DNA of 64,000 bases, taken from contig NZ_JACYMM010000002.1 in NCBI RefSeq assembly GCF_020858115.1, positions 310,001 through 374,000 on the forward strand, read 5' to 3'. The stretch's first letter is position 1, and each line of letters begins with the position of its first letter. Of this stretch, positions 29,498 to 38,489 are shown in pieces. Origin of the DNA: Janthinobacterium sp. FW305-129. GTDB taxonomy: Bacteria; Pseudomonadota; Gammaproteobacteria; Burkholderiales; Burkholderiaceae_D. The notes below the pieces were generated by a model that saw only the letters and a program-made list of their open reading frames with translations, made no database searches and was not told where the DNA came from. The translations under genes and the position numbers were made by a program.

Positions 29498-30112
29498 ATG
29501 CAAATCACCAATCAATTCACCAAATGGCTGCGCCTGGCGCTGAGCGTCACCGTCCTGGCCGGTATCCTGACGGGCTGCGGCTACAACGACTTCCAGAGCA
29601 AGGACGAAGCCACCAAGGCGGCCTGGGGCGAAGTGGTCAACCAGTACCAGCGCCGCGCCGACCTGATCCCCAACCTGGTCAATACCGTCAAGGGCTATGC
29701 CACGCACGAGCGCGAAACCCTGGAAGCGGTGACCAAGGCGCGCGCCGCCGCCACCAGTTTCCAGATCACGCCCGAAGTGCTGAACGACCCGGCCGCGTTC
29801 GAGAAATTCCAGCAAGTGCAGGGACAACTGTCGTCGGCCCTGTCGCGTTTGATGGTGGTGTCCGAGAAATATCCTGACCTGAAAGCCGATACCAGCTTCC
29901 GCGACTTGCAGTCGCAGCTGGAAGGCACGGAAAACCGCATCACCGTGGCGCGCCAGCGTTACATTGCCGCCGTACAGGATTACAACGTGCATGCGCGCAG
30001 CTTCCCGAACAACCTGACGGCGATGGTCTTCGGCTACAAGGTCAAGCCGTCGTTCACGGTGGAAAATGAAAAAGCCATCTCGACCGCGCCGACCGTCAAC
30101 TTCGGCAAATAA
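29498..30112 (+). CDS. lemA: LemA-family protein
   Basis: A 204-residue protein with an N-terminal lipobox-like signal (LAGILTGCGYND; Cys near residue 27), so probably a lipoprotein, followed by the long helical LemA fold (QRRADLIPNLVNTVKGYA and ISRLMVVSEKYPDLK-type segments). LemA function is unsettled. It is the first gene of a trio with two TPM-domain proteins; the next gene begins 1 bp after its stop, and the LemA plus TPM arrangement is widely conserved, which suggests one envelope complex. Confidence 0.93.
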   Translation: MQITNQFTKWLRLALSVTVLAGILTGCGYNDFQSKDEATKAAWGEVVNQYQRRADLIPNLVNTVKGYATHERETLEAVTKARAAATSFQITPEVLNDPAAFEKFQQVQGQLSSALSRLMVVSEKYPDLKADTSFRDLQSQLEGTENRITVARQRYIAAVQDYNVHARSFPNNLTAMVFGYKVKPSFTVENEKAISTAPTVNFGK

Positions 30113-30113
30113 G

Positions 30114-30950
30114 ATGAAAGCCTGGTCTTATCTGGCCGCGCTGGCGACGGCCCTGCTGCTGTGGGCGATGCCGCCGGCCGGCGCGCAGGGCTTGCAGCCC
30201 GTGCCGCCGCTGGCCGCGCGCGTGACGGACAACGCCGGCATGCTCGATGACAAGCAAAAAGCGGCGCTGGAAGGCGTGCTGGCCGACTACGAAGCCAAGA
30301 CGGGCAGCCAGATCGCCGTGCTGCTGGTCAAGAGCACGGAACCGGAAGCCATCGAGCAATACAGCATCCGCGTGACGGATGCCTGGAAGCTGGGCCGCAA
30401 GGGCGTCGATGACGGCGTGCTGCTGATGGTGGCGAAAGACAATCCCTCGTCCTTGCGCCGCCTGCGCATCGAAGCGGGCCGCGGCGTGCAGGGCGTGCTG
30501 ACGGATGCGCAATCGAAACGCATCCTGCAAGACGTGATCGCCCCGCATTTCAAGCAAAATGATTATTACGGCGGCCTGGTGGCCGGCGTGGGGGCGATTG
30601 CCACCTTGCTGAACCAGGAGCAATTCCCCGCCCCGGCGCAAAAACAGGCGCCGGCGACCGTGGAAGCGGGCGGCCTGACCTTCTGGCTGCCGCTGCTGTT
30701 CTTCGGCTTCCTCGTCGTGCTGACCGTGTTCCGCTCGCGCGGCGGCCCCACGCGGCTGCAGCGCGGCAGCAACTGGTCCAGCGGCGCCACGGGCGTCGTG
30801 CTGGGCAGCATCTTGAACCAGGCGCTGAACAACCGGGGCGGCGGTGGCGGCTTCGGCGGCGGCGGTGGTTTTGGCGGAGGCGGTGGCGGCGGTGGCTTCG
30901 GTGGCGGCGGCGGCGGTTTTGACGGCGGCGGCGCCTCGGGAGATTGGTAA
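30114..30950 (+). CDS. TPM-domain membrane protein with poly-Gly tail (YgcG-like)
   Basis: A 278-residue protein: signal peptide (about 1-24), a periplasmic TPM domain (about 30-170; VTDNAGMLDDKQKAALEGVLADYE and RRLRIEAGRGVQGVLTD), one membrane helix (about 188-206), then a tail of nearly pure glycine with Phe spacing, ending GASGDW. This is the usual YgcG/TPM layout. The start at 30114 is one base after the lemA stop. TPM proteins of this kind are linked to photosystem II repair in plants and acid phosphatase activity in some cases; the bacterial role is unknown. Confidence 0.92.
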   Translation: MKAWSYLAALATALLLWAMPPAGAQGLQPVPPLAARVTDNAGMLDDKQKAALEGVLADYEAKTGSQIAVLLVKSTEPEAIEQYSIRVTDAWKLGRKGVDDGVLLMVAKDNPSSLRRLRIEAGRGVQGVLTDAQSKRILQDVIAPHFKQNDYYGGLVAGVGAIATLLNQEQFPAPAQKQAPATVEAGGLTFWLPLLFFGFLVVLTVFRSRGGPTRLQRGSNWSSGATGVVLGSILNQALNNRGGGGGFGGGGGFGGGGGGGGFGGGGGGFDGGGASGDW

Positions 30951-31471
30951 TGACGAAACAACTGACATTCGGACAACGCTGCGGACGCGCCTTGAAACAT
31001 TTGCGGGGCACGCCGGCGACGGCGCGCCAGGCCTTTCCCGAACGCACCCTGAAAGCCATCGAAACGGCGATTGCCGACGGTGAAGCCATGCACCGCGCGG
31101 AAGTGCGCCTGATCGTCGAAGCGGCCCTGACGCCGGGCATGGCTTACCAGGGCGTGAGCAACCGCGAGCGGGCGCGCGAACTGTTCGCCCAGTATGGCGT
31201 GTGGGATACGGAAGACAACGTTGGCGTGCTGATCTATATCAACCTGGCCGAGCACCAGGTCGATATCGTGGCCGACCGCAACGTGGGCCGCCGCATCACG
31301 CCGGAACAGTGGCAAGCCGTATGCCGCGCCATGACGGGCGGTTTCAAGGATGGCAATTACCACGACAGCACGCTCGATGCCTTGCAGCAGTTGAATGCCA
31401 TGCTGCAAAGCCACTTCCCTGCCGATGGGACGCGCGGCAACCAGTTGCCGAACGAACCCATCCTCCTCTGA
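30950..31471 (+). CDS. Second TPM-domain protein, soluble
   Basis: A 173-residue protein with a TPM domain (about 35-150; ERARELFAQYGVWDTEDNVGVLIYINLAEHQVDIVADRN shown by its motifs WDTEDNVGV and DIVADR) and no signal or membrane segment. It starts inside the stop codon of the preceding TPM gene (TAATG), so the trio is translationally coupled. A cytoplasmic TPM protein paired with a periplasmic one is the standard LemA locus layout. Confidence 0.88.
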   Translation: MTKQLTFGQRCGRALKHLRGTPATARQAFPERTLKAIETAIADGEAMHRAEVRLIVEAALTPGMAYQGVSNRERARELFAQYGVWDTEDNVGVLIYINLAEHQVDIVADRNVGRRITPEQWQAVCRAMTGGFKDGNYHDSTLDALQQLNAMLQSHFPADGTRGNQLPNEPILL

Positions 31472-31494
31472 ATCCTTCCCGCCGAGGCGATTAC

Positions 31495-32259
31495 ATGAAA
31501 CTGGTCAATAAAAACGCCATCGTCACGGGCGCCACGCAAGGCATCGGCCTGGCTTGCGCCAGCCGCCTGATCGCCGAAGGGGCGCAGGTGATGCTGGTCG
31601 ACATCAAGGAAGAAGGCGCGCAGGCAGCGGCCGCCCTCGGGCCGCAGGCGCGCTTCTTTTGCGCCGACGTCAGCCAGAAGGCGGACGTCGATGCGATGCT
31701 GAAGGAAACGCTGGCGCAGTTCGGCCACATCGATATCCTCGTCAACAATGCGGGCGTCACGCACGCGGCCGATTTCCTCGACGTCTGCGAAGACGATTTC
31801 GACCGGGTCATGCGCATCAACCTGAAATCGATGTTCCTGTGCGGCCAGGCCGTGGCGCGCGAGATGGTCAAGCGCAACAGCGGCTGCATCATCAATATGT
31901 CCAGCGTGAATGCGGAGCTGGCCATTCCGAACCAGGTGCCGTACGTGGTGTCGAAGGGCGCCATCAACCAGCTGACCAAGGTCATGGCCCTGAACCTGGC
32001 GCCGCACGGCGTGCGCGTGAACGGCATCGGGCCGGGCACCATCCTGACGGAACTGGCCAGGCAGGCGGTGCTGTCGAGCCCGCAGGCGCGCCACACGATT
32101 TTGTCGCGCACGCCGCTGGGCCGCTGCGGCGAGCCGGAAGAAGTGGCCGGCATCGCCGCCTTCCTGGCCAGCGACGACGCCAGCTATATGACGGGCCAGA
32201 CCATCTATGTCGATGGCGGACGCATGGCGCTCAACTACACGGTGGCCGTGAAAGAGTGA
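31495..32259 (+). CDS. SDR-family oxidoreductase
   Basis: A 254-residue classical short-chain dehydrogenase. The NAD(P) loop is TGATQGIGLA, with NNAG at about 81-84. The catalytic Ser is in NMSSVN and the Tyr-Lys pair in YVVSKGA. Asp after the second strand (LVDIKE) favours NAD over NADP. The closing segment MTGQTIYVDGG is typical. The substrate is unknown. It starts 23 bp after the LemA/TPM trio and ends before a strong terminator. Confidence 0.92.
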   Translation: MKLVNKNAIVTGATQGIGLACASRLIAEGAQVMLVDIKEEGAQAAAALGPQARFFCADVSQKADVDAMLKETLAQFGHIDILVNNAGVTHAADFLDVCEDDFDRVMRINLKSMFLCGQAVAREMVKRNSGCIINMSSVNAELAIPNQVPYVVSKGAINQLTKVMALNLAPHGVRVNGIGPGTILTELARQAVLSSPQARHTILSRTPLGRCGEPEEVAGIAAFLASDDASYMTGQTIYVDGGRMALNYTVAVKE

Positions 32260-32376
32260 AACCGGCGAGTTATATCAAAAAAGAATAATGCATATCTAAA
32301 AAGATCATTAGACACATATCGTGCGACGCAGCATAATGCACCTGTCTCCACTATTCTCCTCCAAGAAAATAGTTTT

Positions 32377-32408
32377 AAGCCCGCTTTCACCAGCGGGCTT
32401 TTTTTTTG
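32377..32408 (+). terminator. Rho-independent terminator
   Basis: Stem AAGCCCGCT/AGCGGGCTT with a six-base loop and a run of nine T residues, about 115 bp after the SDR stop. Confidence 0.92.
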
Positions 32409-32531
32409 CTGTCGCGACTGAAACATGGCTATTCTTGCCATGCCGCCCGAATTTTTCCATCAATCTGCCGGTTTCCTCAAAAATGTTGCGGCGTGTCATA
32501 GGCCCGTCATGTTCGCCCCCTATACTTGCTT

Positions 32532-32717
32532 CATCTGCTGTACAGGCAACCGATATGCCTGACTACAGACAGGTGTGCCGCGATGGCACACCACTCCCCT
32601 TTCATGACCGTGGCGGGCGCCGGCAAGGCGCGCGACATGGTAAGTACCGAGCAACTCTCAACTCTTGACCCATTTCATTTGGGTTTTTGGCCCGCGCCCC
32701 CGCGGGCCTTTTTTTTT
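32532..32717 (+). ncRNA. Candidate structured non-coding RNA with its own terminator
   Basis: This stretch between the SDR and VanZ genes holds a chain of hairpins. Stem 1 is CTGTACAGGCA paired with TGCCTG-AC-TACAG (32538-32568). Stem 2 is a perfect 8-bp GGTGTGCC/GGCACACC (32572-32592). A short GCGCC/GGCGC stem follows (32617-32631), then ACCCA/TGGGT (32668-32684), and a terminator GGCCCGCG/CGCGGGCC with nine T residues (32689-32717). TATACT at 32521 could be its -10 box, though no good -35 is seen. It does not match the 6S, SRP, tmRNA or riboswitch patterns I know. A 37-codon frame at 32555-32668 is an alternative but has a poor ribosome site. Confidence 0.55.
32689..32717 (+). terminator. 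Rho-independent terminator of the candidate RNA
   Basis: Stem GGCCCGCG/CGCGGGCC, a CCCC loop and a nine-T run. No protein gene ends nearby, which implies a transcript of its own. Confidence 0.9.
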
Positions 32718-32804
32718 GCCTGACCGGCAAGCTCTTGCGCAAGAACACGGTGGCCCGCCATGCGCATGATATTGTGAGTACCTTTCCATTTATCCTGACG
32801 CATC

Positions 32805-33230
32805 ATGTCCGCCCCCTTGCCCGAACTCTGTTTTTCCGACCGTTACGAACGCCTGCGCTACCGCACGGCCCTGGTGTTGTATGTCCTGGTGATTTTGATC
32901 GGCGACATTCCCGGCGTGCGCGCCGACGTGGGCCAATATGCGTCGGGCGGCGTGCTGCATTCCTTCGGCTACGGCGTGCTGGCCCTGATCCTGTTCAGCG
33001 GCACGTCCGGCGGCATGGCGCGCCGCGCAGTGCTGGCCGTGCTGATGGTGGCGGCCATGGGCGCGCTGGACGAATTCATCCAGAGCTTCCTGCCTTACCG
33101 CCATGGCGCCGTCAGCGACTGGGTGGTCGATATCACGGCCGCCGCGGCGGTCTGCCTGCCGCTGTATTTCCTCTGGCCGAAAATGGTCGCCGCCGCCCTG
33201 GCCCAGGGCGCGCCGCTGCACAAAGGCTGA
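32805..33230 (+). CDS. VanZ-like membrane protein
   Basis: A 141-residue inner-membrane protein with about four hydrophobic segments. The VanZ-type core is present: SFGYGVLALIL, then DEFIQSFLPYRHGAVSDWVVDITA, in which the DE-Q-F-R-D pattern is the family signature. VanZ-like proteins confer low-level teicoplanin resistance in Gram-positives; in proteobacteria the role is unknown. Confidence 0.85.
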   Translation: MSAPLPELCFSDRYERLRYRTALVLYVLVILIGDIPGVRADVGQYASGGVLHSFGYGVLALILFSGTSGGMARRAVLAVLMVAAMGALDEFIQSFLPYRHGAVSDWVVDITAAAAVCLPLYFLWPKMVAAALAQGAPLHKG

Positions 33231-33244
33231 ACCGGCACCGTCCG

Positions 33245-33523
33245 TCAGGCGCGGTCCGCTTCACTATCCTGCAATGCCAGCCGCAACTGCCCCTGGCTGC
33301 GCGCGCCCAGGCGCCGCATCAGGGCGCGCGCCTCGCGCCGGCTGCCGGCGCCCATGGCGCGTGCCGCATCGCGCTGCATGTCCAGCAACTGTTCCGAGCG
33401 CGCCAGCCGCACCAGTCCATGCAAGGCCTGGGCCAGTACATGGCGCGCACGGGCATCGTGCGCGGTGCCGGCGACGGCCAGCACCAACTCATCGATCAGT
33501 TTTACGGTAGGGCCAGATGACAT
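33245..33523 (-). CDS. Small Arg/Ala-rich protein of unknown function
   Basis: A 92-residue helical basic protein (ARALMRRLGARSQGQLRLAL). The start at 33523 (MSSGPTVKL) has GGAG shortly upstream, while the longer frame above it has atypical composition. It is convergent with the VanZ-like gene. No family is recognised; a nucleic-acid-binding role would fit its charge but is a guess. Confidence 0.55.
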   Translation of the reverse strand: MSSGPTVKLIDELVLAVAGTAHDARARHVLAQALHGLVRLARSEQLLDMQRDAARAMGAGSRREARALMRRLGARSQGQLRLALQDSEADRA

Positions 33524-33743
33524 TTTTTCTCCCGATTCAACAGTGAGGAAACGTGCAGCCGCACGAAGTGGTAATTGCCAGCATCTTTTATACCAAGCAC
33601 GGCAATTAGACGCTTGATCTAGCTCAATCACCAATGACGGGCGCCGAACATCCCGGCGACGCCATGCTCTTACATGCAGCAATCGCTGCTATCCGCCTCA
33701 CCGCGGGTGCCGATCCTGAGTGTTCGACCATGAGGAGACCAAG

Positions 33744-34211
33744 ATGAGATCGAAAAAAACCCTGCTGCTGACCGGCCTGACATGCGCCTTGCTGGCGGCC
33801 TGCCATTCCACGGACAATGCCAGCCTGGCGCGCAGCAACAGCGGCGAAACCTATGCCGCACCGGCCGGCACGACGCCGCAAAGCAGCATGCCGGCCAGCA
33901 GCACAGCCAGCACCGCCACCGATACCGGCATGAGCAGCGATATGGCGGGCCAGTCCAGCATGAACATCAGCTCGGCCACGGTGCAATCGATAGAAACCGT
34001 GCCGCGCGGCATGGATCAAGGCAGTGCCGACATGCAGGCGGGCACCTCGGGCACGGCCGGCAGCACCTCGGGGGCGGCGGGCAACATGCTGTACCGCGTC
34101 ACCTTGCGCCTGGACGACGGCACGACGCGCACCTTTATGCAAAATACCCAGCCCGCCTTCCAGATCGGCGACCGGGTCAGCGTGCAAAAAGGCGTGATGC
34201 AGCGCTATTGA
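33744..34211 (+). CDS. Ser/Thr-rich lipoprotein
   Basis: A 155-residue envelope protein. Lipobox LLAAC at residues 16-20 predicts lipidation. A Ser/Thr/Ala/Met-rich stretch (about 30-110) leads to a small C-terminal beta domain (YRVTLRLDDGTTRTFMQ, IGDRVSVQKG) like that of outer-membrane SmpA/Slp-type lipoproteins. GAGGAGA precedes the ATG at 33744. Such proteins are common in Oxalobacteraceae; function unknown. Confidence 0.75.
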   Translation: MRSKKTLLLTGLTCALLAACHSTDNASLARSNSGETYAAPAGTTPQSSMPASSTASTATDTGMSSDMAGQSSMNISSATVQSIETVPRGMDQGSADMQAGTSGTAGSTSGAAGNMLYRVTLRLDDGTTRTFMQNTQPAFQIGDRVSVQKGVMQRY

Positions 34212-34281
34212 TGCAGCCGGTGCTGGCCGACACTTGCCGCTGCCTGCCGACGTTTTCCGCCCCTGGCCGCATCAAGGCGCA

Positions 34282-35403
34282 TCAGGCCAGCGCCAGGGTC
34301 AGCGGCCGGCTGCGGCCCTGCACCATGGCCGAAGGCCAGGCCGGGTCGTGCGTCAGGTTGTGCAATTGGTTGCCGTCGAGCAAAAACGTGTCTTCCACCG
34401 TGCTGCCGGGCAGGCTCGGGTGGAATGCCAGGGCCATGCCCCGCTTGAGGATGATTTCCGTATGCGCGCCAGCTGCCACTTCGGGCGCCAGGTAGCCATG
34501 GATACCACCCTGCCGGCTGGTGCGCACCGTATCGGGCTGGCCCGCATAGGCGTAGGCGCTGTCGAGCGCGTGGTACACCATGCTCAGGGCACGACCCGTT
34601 TCGCAAGCGTCGAGCGCCACGGCTTCCAGCGCCAGCATGGCGGCATCTGCATCGCCCACGGCCACGCCATCGGCGCGACGCTGCGGCGGGCCAAAGCGCC
34701 GTTGACGGCTGAGGCTGGCGCACAGGCCGAAACGCCGCGCGCACAGGGCCAGCACGGCTTGCGTGCCCAGCACCACCTGGGCCGGCGGCGCGCGCCGATA
34801 ACGGTGTTGGCGTTCCTCGCCGCTGACCAGCACGTGCACGGCCTGCAAGCCGCGCAGCCACAGCGCGCGCACGCAGGCGGCAGCCAGCTCCAGTTCGCTC
34901 CAGTCGGGGCGGGCCTGGCGCAGCGCATCCGCGGCCGCGCTGGCGGCCAGCTGTCCCACCTGCCGGTAGCGCTGCTGCTCCGATTCCAGCAGCACCAGCC
35001 GCTCTTCGCGCAGGGCCACGGGCAGGCTGCGTTCGTGCAAGCCTGGCCGGTCGGACAAAACAGGCAAGCCGCCAGCCACATGCTGCACGAAATGCTCGCG
35101 CAATTCATACAGCTGCGGCTGCATCCACGGCGACACCTGCCACGTCCATGGCCCGCGCACCTCTTCCTCGCGCATGCGCATGGCTTCGGCTTCGTCCGTC
35201 AGGATGTAGGCGGCGGCGCGCGTCACCAGCACTTCCGCGCAGCCGCACTCGGCAGTATGGCGATGGCTGTTCGACGCGCCCGCCGTGGCCCACGCAAACC
35301 AGTCCACGCCACGCAGGCGCACGGCGCCGGCATGCTGGTCTTCCAGCCAGCCCCGCATCTGCGCCAGCTTGTGCGCCACTTCCAGTTCCAGCGGCCAGTT
35401 CAT
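34282..35403 (-). CDS. M24 peptidase-like protein, active site apparently degenerate
   Basis: A 373-residue protein whose C-terminal half follows the pita-bread fold of Xaa-Pro aminopeptidases: GGIHGYLAPE corresponds to the GHG(I/L)G...E segment, and GMALAFHPSLPGSTVEDTFLL to GM..xEPG...VEDT. The Glu of the EPG motif is replaced by His (AFHP), and the two metal-binding aspartates of the first motif are not seen, so metal binding is doubtful. The N-terminal domain is also present. The start at 35403 has GGAG at good spacing. It may be a binding protein or an enzyme that uses different ligands. Confidence 0.65.
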   Translation of the reverse strand: MNWPLELEVAHKLAQMRGWLEDQHAGAVRLRGVDWFAWATAGASNSHRHTAECGCAEVLVTRAAAYILTDEAEAMRMREEEVRGPWTWQVSPWMQPQLYELREHFVQHVAGGLPVLSDRPGLHERSLPVALREERLVLLESEQQRYRQVGQLAASAAADALRQARPDWSELELAAACVRALWLRGLQAVHVLVSGEERQHRYRRAPPAQVVLGTQAVLALCARRFGLCASLSRQRRFGPPQRRADGVAVGDADAAMLALEAVALDACETGRALSMVYHALDSAYAYAGQPDTVRTSRQGGIHGYLAPEVAAGAHTEIILKRGMALAFHPSLPGSTVEDTFLLDGNQLHNLTHDPAWPSAMVQGRSRPLTLALA

Positions 35404-35597
35404 GACCGCTCCTCGTGCGGGATGCGGCACGCCACCGCCCCGCCTGCCCTGCCTGGCGCCAGCCGGGCGTCCTGTTGTGCATGCATAGCTGCTCCCTTCC
35501 TACATGGAAACGTAAGACCAGCACGCGCATAAAAAGTTCGGCGCCTGGCCTCGTCTCAGGCTTGCAGTCTATGACTTCCCGCTATTTTTGCAAGCGA

Positions 35598-37103
35598 CTA
35601 TTTCGCCAGTTCAATCAGCACGGCCGTGTACATCTGCAAGTTCAGCAGCAACTGTTTTTCCGTGATGAACTCGTGCTCGGAATGCCCCGTGTACACGGTG
35701 TGCGGCATGGCGGGGCCGAAGCTGACGGCATTCGGGAACAACCGCGAATTGGTGCCGCCGCCGATGGCCACCGGCTGCGGATTGGCGATCCCCGTGTAAT
35801 GTTCGAAAACGGATAGCAAGGTGGGAATCTGCGGCGCGTCCGTCTGCAGCCACGGCTCGCCGATCTGCACCTGCAGCGCGGCCGGTACCTGGCGCCGCGC
35901 CTTCCAGCCGTCGAAGGCGGCCGTCACCTGCTGCTGCAGCACGGCTGCCGTCTTGCCTTGCGGAAGGCGCAAATTGATATTCAGTTCCAGCGCGCCGCCT
36001 TGCTGCTTGAGCACGGTAGGCGCCACCGTCATCGGCCCCATGAAACCGTCGCGGTAGGCGATCTGGCCGAAGCGTTCGCCGTAAATGCCGGTGCCCACCA
36101 ATTCATTCAGGAACGACAGCATGTCGGCCGCCTGCGTGCCCTGCCACGGCTGCACGGCCAGGGCGTCGGCCAGCATGCTGATGGCGTTGACGCCGTCTTC
36201 CGGCTTCGACGAGTGGGCCGACACGCCCAGCGCCGTCACGCTCAAGGTGCCGCCATCGCGCGCATACGTGTAGCGCACGCCCTGTTGCCGCTGTGCGCGG
36301 GCGCGGATGGCCGCTTCCAGCGCGGCCGGCGCGCGTTCGATGACGGCGGTGGCGTCTTCCGGGATCTGGCTGCCGAAAAAGCCGCCCGTCAGGTTCGTCA
36401 GCACGGGGCCGCCCTCGGCCGGCAGTGCCGTGCGCGGCGGCAAGGTCAGCTTGATGGAGCCGTAGCCTTTCTCGGCCGTCACCACCGGATATTCCGCATC
36501 GATGGTGATGTTCACCTGCGGCGGCGTGTGGGTTTTCAGGAATTGTTTCAGCGGTTCCCAGTCCGATTCCTCCGCCATGTACACGTACAGCTCGATGCGC
36601 TTGCTCAGCGGCACTTGCTTGTCCTGGATGGCTTTCATCGCATACAGGGCCGTGGCGATGGGGCCCTTGTCGTCTTCCGTGCCCCGTCCCAGCAGTTTGC
36701 CCGGTTCGCTGGTACGGTCCAGCTCGAATGGCGAGCGGGCCCACTTGGCGGGATTGACGGGCTGCACGTCGCCGTGCGTGATCACGCCCACCCGCTCGCT
36801 GCCCTTGCCCATGCCAATGATCACCACGTGGCCGTGATCGTGGAAATCGAATCCCAGGCGCTGCGCCTCGGCCGCCAGGTAGCGTTTAAAACCCGTGTGC
36901 TGGGGATTGTCGGCAAACGGCACGGCCGGGTCGGCCACCGTGTTGAAACTGACCATCTGCGCCAGGCTGGCGATCAGCGGTTCGGGATAGGTGGCCAGCG
37001 CGTAGCGGGCCGTCTCCTGCGCCTGCGGGCTGACGGGAGCGGCGTGAACGGAGGGCTGCAGCAGCAGGCCAAGCAGGGACAACAGCAGGGGTTTCTTGAA
37101 CAT
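35598..37103 (-). CDS. Exported M20-family dipeptidase
   Basis: A 501-residue zinc peptidase with a signal peptide ([16 protein letters not shown]). The M20 metal and catalytic residues are in ITHGDVQPV (His-x-Asp), [10 protein letters not shown] and MAEESDWE (Glu-Glu), with a final His in GHSEHEFI. The central dimerisation insert is present. It is similar to peptidase V/carnosinase-like enzymes but exported, so it probably trims peptides in the periplasm. It stands alone, divergent from the monooxygenase gene. Confidence 0.9.
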   Translation of the reverse strand: MFKKPLLLSLLGLLLQPSVHAAPVSPQAQETARYALATYPEPLIASLAQMVSFNTVADPAVPFADNPQHTGFKRYLAAEAQRLGFDFHDHGHVVIIGMGKGSERVGVITHGDVQPVNPAKWARSPFELDRTSEPGKLLGRGTEDDKGPIATALYAMKAIQDKQVPLSKRIELYVYMAEESDWEPLKQFLKTHTPPQVNITIDAEYPVVTAEKGYGSIKLTLPPRTALPAEGGPVLTNLTGGFFGSQIPEDATAVIERAPAALEAAIRARAQRQQGVRYTYARDGGTLSVTALGVSAHSSKPEDGVNAISMLADALAVQPWQGTQAADMLSFLNELVGTGIYGERFGQIAYRDGFMGPMTVAPTVLKQQGGALELNINLRLPQGKTAAVLQQQVTAAFDGWKARRQVPAALQVQIGEPWLQTDAPQIPTLLSVFEHYTGIANPQPVAIGGGTNSRLFPNAVSFGPAMPHTVYTGHSEHEFITEKQLLLNLQMYTAVLIELAK

Positions 37104-37319
37104 GGCGGGGCGCGTGAAATGGGGAGGCCCACTCTAGCATCGCCCGCACCGATTTCCAATCGCTACGAGTTTTTTACCGATCAGTACGCAAATTCCCGAT
37201 TCGCATTATCATGTGCACAGCCTGTCTTCCCCGCCACGCCGTCATGGGTGACCCTGCCGGCGGCAGGGGATAGACAAATCGTCCATTGTGATTTTCCACC
37301 ACGTCCCGATATCGCTACC

Positions 37320-38318
37320 ATGATTCCATTTTCCATACTCGACCTGGCGCCCATCGCCGAAGGCAGCAACGCCAGCCAGTCGTTCAAGAACACGCTCGAC
37401 CTGGCGCAGCACGGCGAACGCTGGGGCTTTAACCGCTACTGGCTGGCCGAACACCACGGCATGCCCGGCATTGCCAGCGCCGCCACGGCCGTCGTCATCG
37501 CCCATGTGGCGGCAGGCACGACAACCATCCGCGTGGGCGCGGGCGGCGTGATGCTGCCGAACCATTCGCCGCTCGTCATCGCGGAACAGTTCGGCACACT
37601 GGAAGCACTGCATCCGGGCCGCATCGACCTGGGCCTGGGCCGCGCGCCCGGCTCCGACCAGACGACGGCGCGCGCCCTGCGCCGCGACCTGCAGTCCGAC
37701 GCCGAACAGTTCCCGCAAGACGTGCTGGAATTGATCGACTACATGTCCGACGAGCCGCGCCAGCGCGTGCTGGCCGTGCCCGGCAAGGGCGCGAAAGTGC
37801 CCGTGTGGATACTCGGTTCCAGCCTGTTCGGCGCCCAGCTGGCCGCCCACCTGGGCTTGCCGTACGCGTTCGCCTCGCACTTCGCGCCGCAGATGATGAT
37901 GCAGGCCGTGGCGTATTACCGCGAACACTTCAAGCCGTCCAAACAATTGGCGCAACCGTACGTAATGCTGGGCTTTAATGTGTTCGCCGCCGACACGGAT
38001 GCCGAAGCGCACCTGCGCGCCACGTCGATGCAGCAAGCGTTCGTCAACCTGCGCACGGGCCGCCCGTCGCGTCTGCAGCCGCCCGTGCCCGGCTACCTGG
38101 AGCAGCTGGGCCCGCAGGAACGCGCCATGCTCGATTCCGTGCTGTCGTGCACGGCCATCGGCGCACCGGACACGGTGAAGGCGAAGATGGCTTCCTTCAT
38201 CGCCGAAACGGGCGCCGACGAGCTGATGATCACCTCGCAAATCTTCGAGCACCAGCACCGGCTGCGTTCGTATGAAATCACGGCGCAAGTACATGCGGAG
38301 CTGGCGCGCGCGCAGTAA
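37320..38318 (+). CDS. Luciferase-like FMN-dependent monooxygenase (MsnO8 type)
   Basis: A 332-residue TIM-barrel flavin enzyme of the bacterial-luciferase superfamily. Typical segments are [11 protein letters not shown] at the start, [54 protein letters not shown] (seen as separate motifs NHSPLV and LGLGRAPG) and [19 protein letters not shown]. The natural substrate of this subgroup is unknown. The start at 37320 is chosen for its family opening; the longer frame reading through from upstream is spurious. A terminator follows. Confidence 0.9.
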   Translation: MIPFSILDLAPIAEGSNASQSFKNTLDLAQHGERWGFNRYWLAEHHGMPGIASAATAVVIAHVAAGTTTIRVGAGGVMLPNHSPLVIAEQFGTLEALHPGRIDLGLGRAPGSDQTTARALRRDLQSDAEQFPQDVLELIDYMSDEPRQRVLAVPGKGAKVPVWILGSSLFGAQLAAHLGLPYAFASHFAPQMMMQAVAYYREHFKPSKQLAQPYVMLGFNVFAADTDAEAHLRATSMQQAFVNLRTGRPSRLQPPVPGYLEQLGPQERAMLDSVLSCTAIGAPDTVKAKMASFIAETGADELMITSQIFEHQHRLRSYEITAQVHAELARAQ

Positions 38319-38357
38319 CTTCACTGTCTCCCCTGGTATTTCCCCAAATACCCTTTT

Positions 38358-38391
38358 CCCGGCCGTCGGCAACGATCGCCGGGATTTTTTT
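38358..38391 (+). terminator. Rho-independent terminator
   Basis: CCCGGC and GCCGGG arms separated by a 14-base loop, followed by A and seven T residues, about 40 bp after the monooxygenase stop. Confidence 0.75.
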
Positions 38392-38489
38392 GCTCACGCC
38401 CAGTAGCAAAATCGGCCGCGCCCGGCAAGAACTACGCCACCCCGCTATCATGCTCATCCAAAAGCATCATTCCAAGAAAGTTGTATCGC

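Noticed and set aside
30835-30940. GGC-rich repeat tract at the end of the TPM gene
   Set aside because: It codes for the usual poly-Gly tail of YgcG-type TPM proteins and needs no separate explanation.
32555-32668. 37-codon frame inside the candidate RNA (MPDYRQVCRDG...)
   Set aside because: Poor ribosome site and it runs through the stable hairpins; kept only as an alternative reading of the region.
32532-32717. 6S RNA, SRP RNA, tmRNA, tRNA or a known riboswitch
   Set aside because: No pairing of 5' and 3' ends as in 6S, no SRP tetraloop domain, no tRNA arms, and none of the riboswitch cores I know; left as an unnamed candidate.
35958-37319. Long N-terminal extension reading into the luciferase-like monooxygenase
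   Set aside because: The extension is antisense to the M20 peptidase. Family alignment of the monooxygenase begins at the ATG at 37320.
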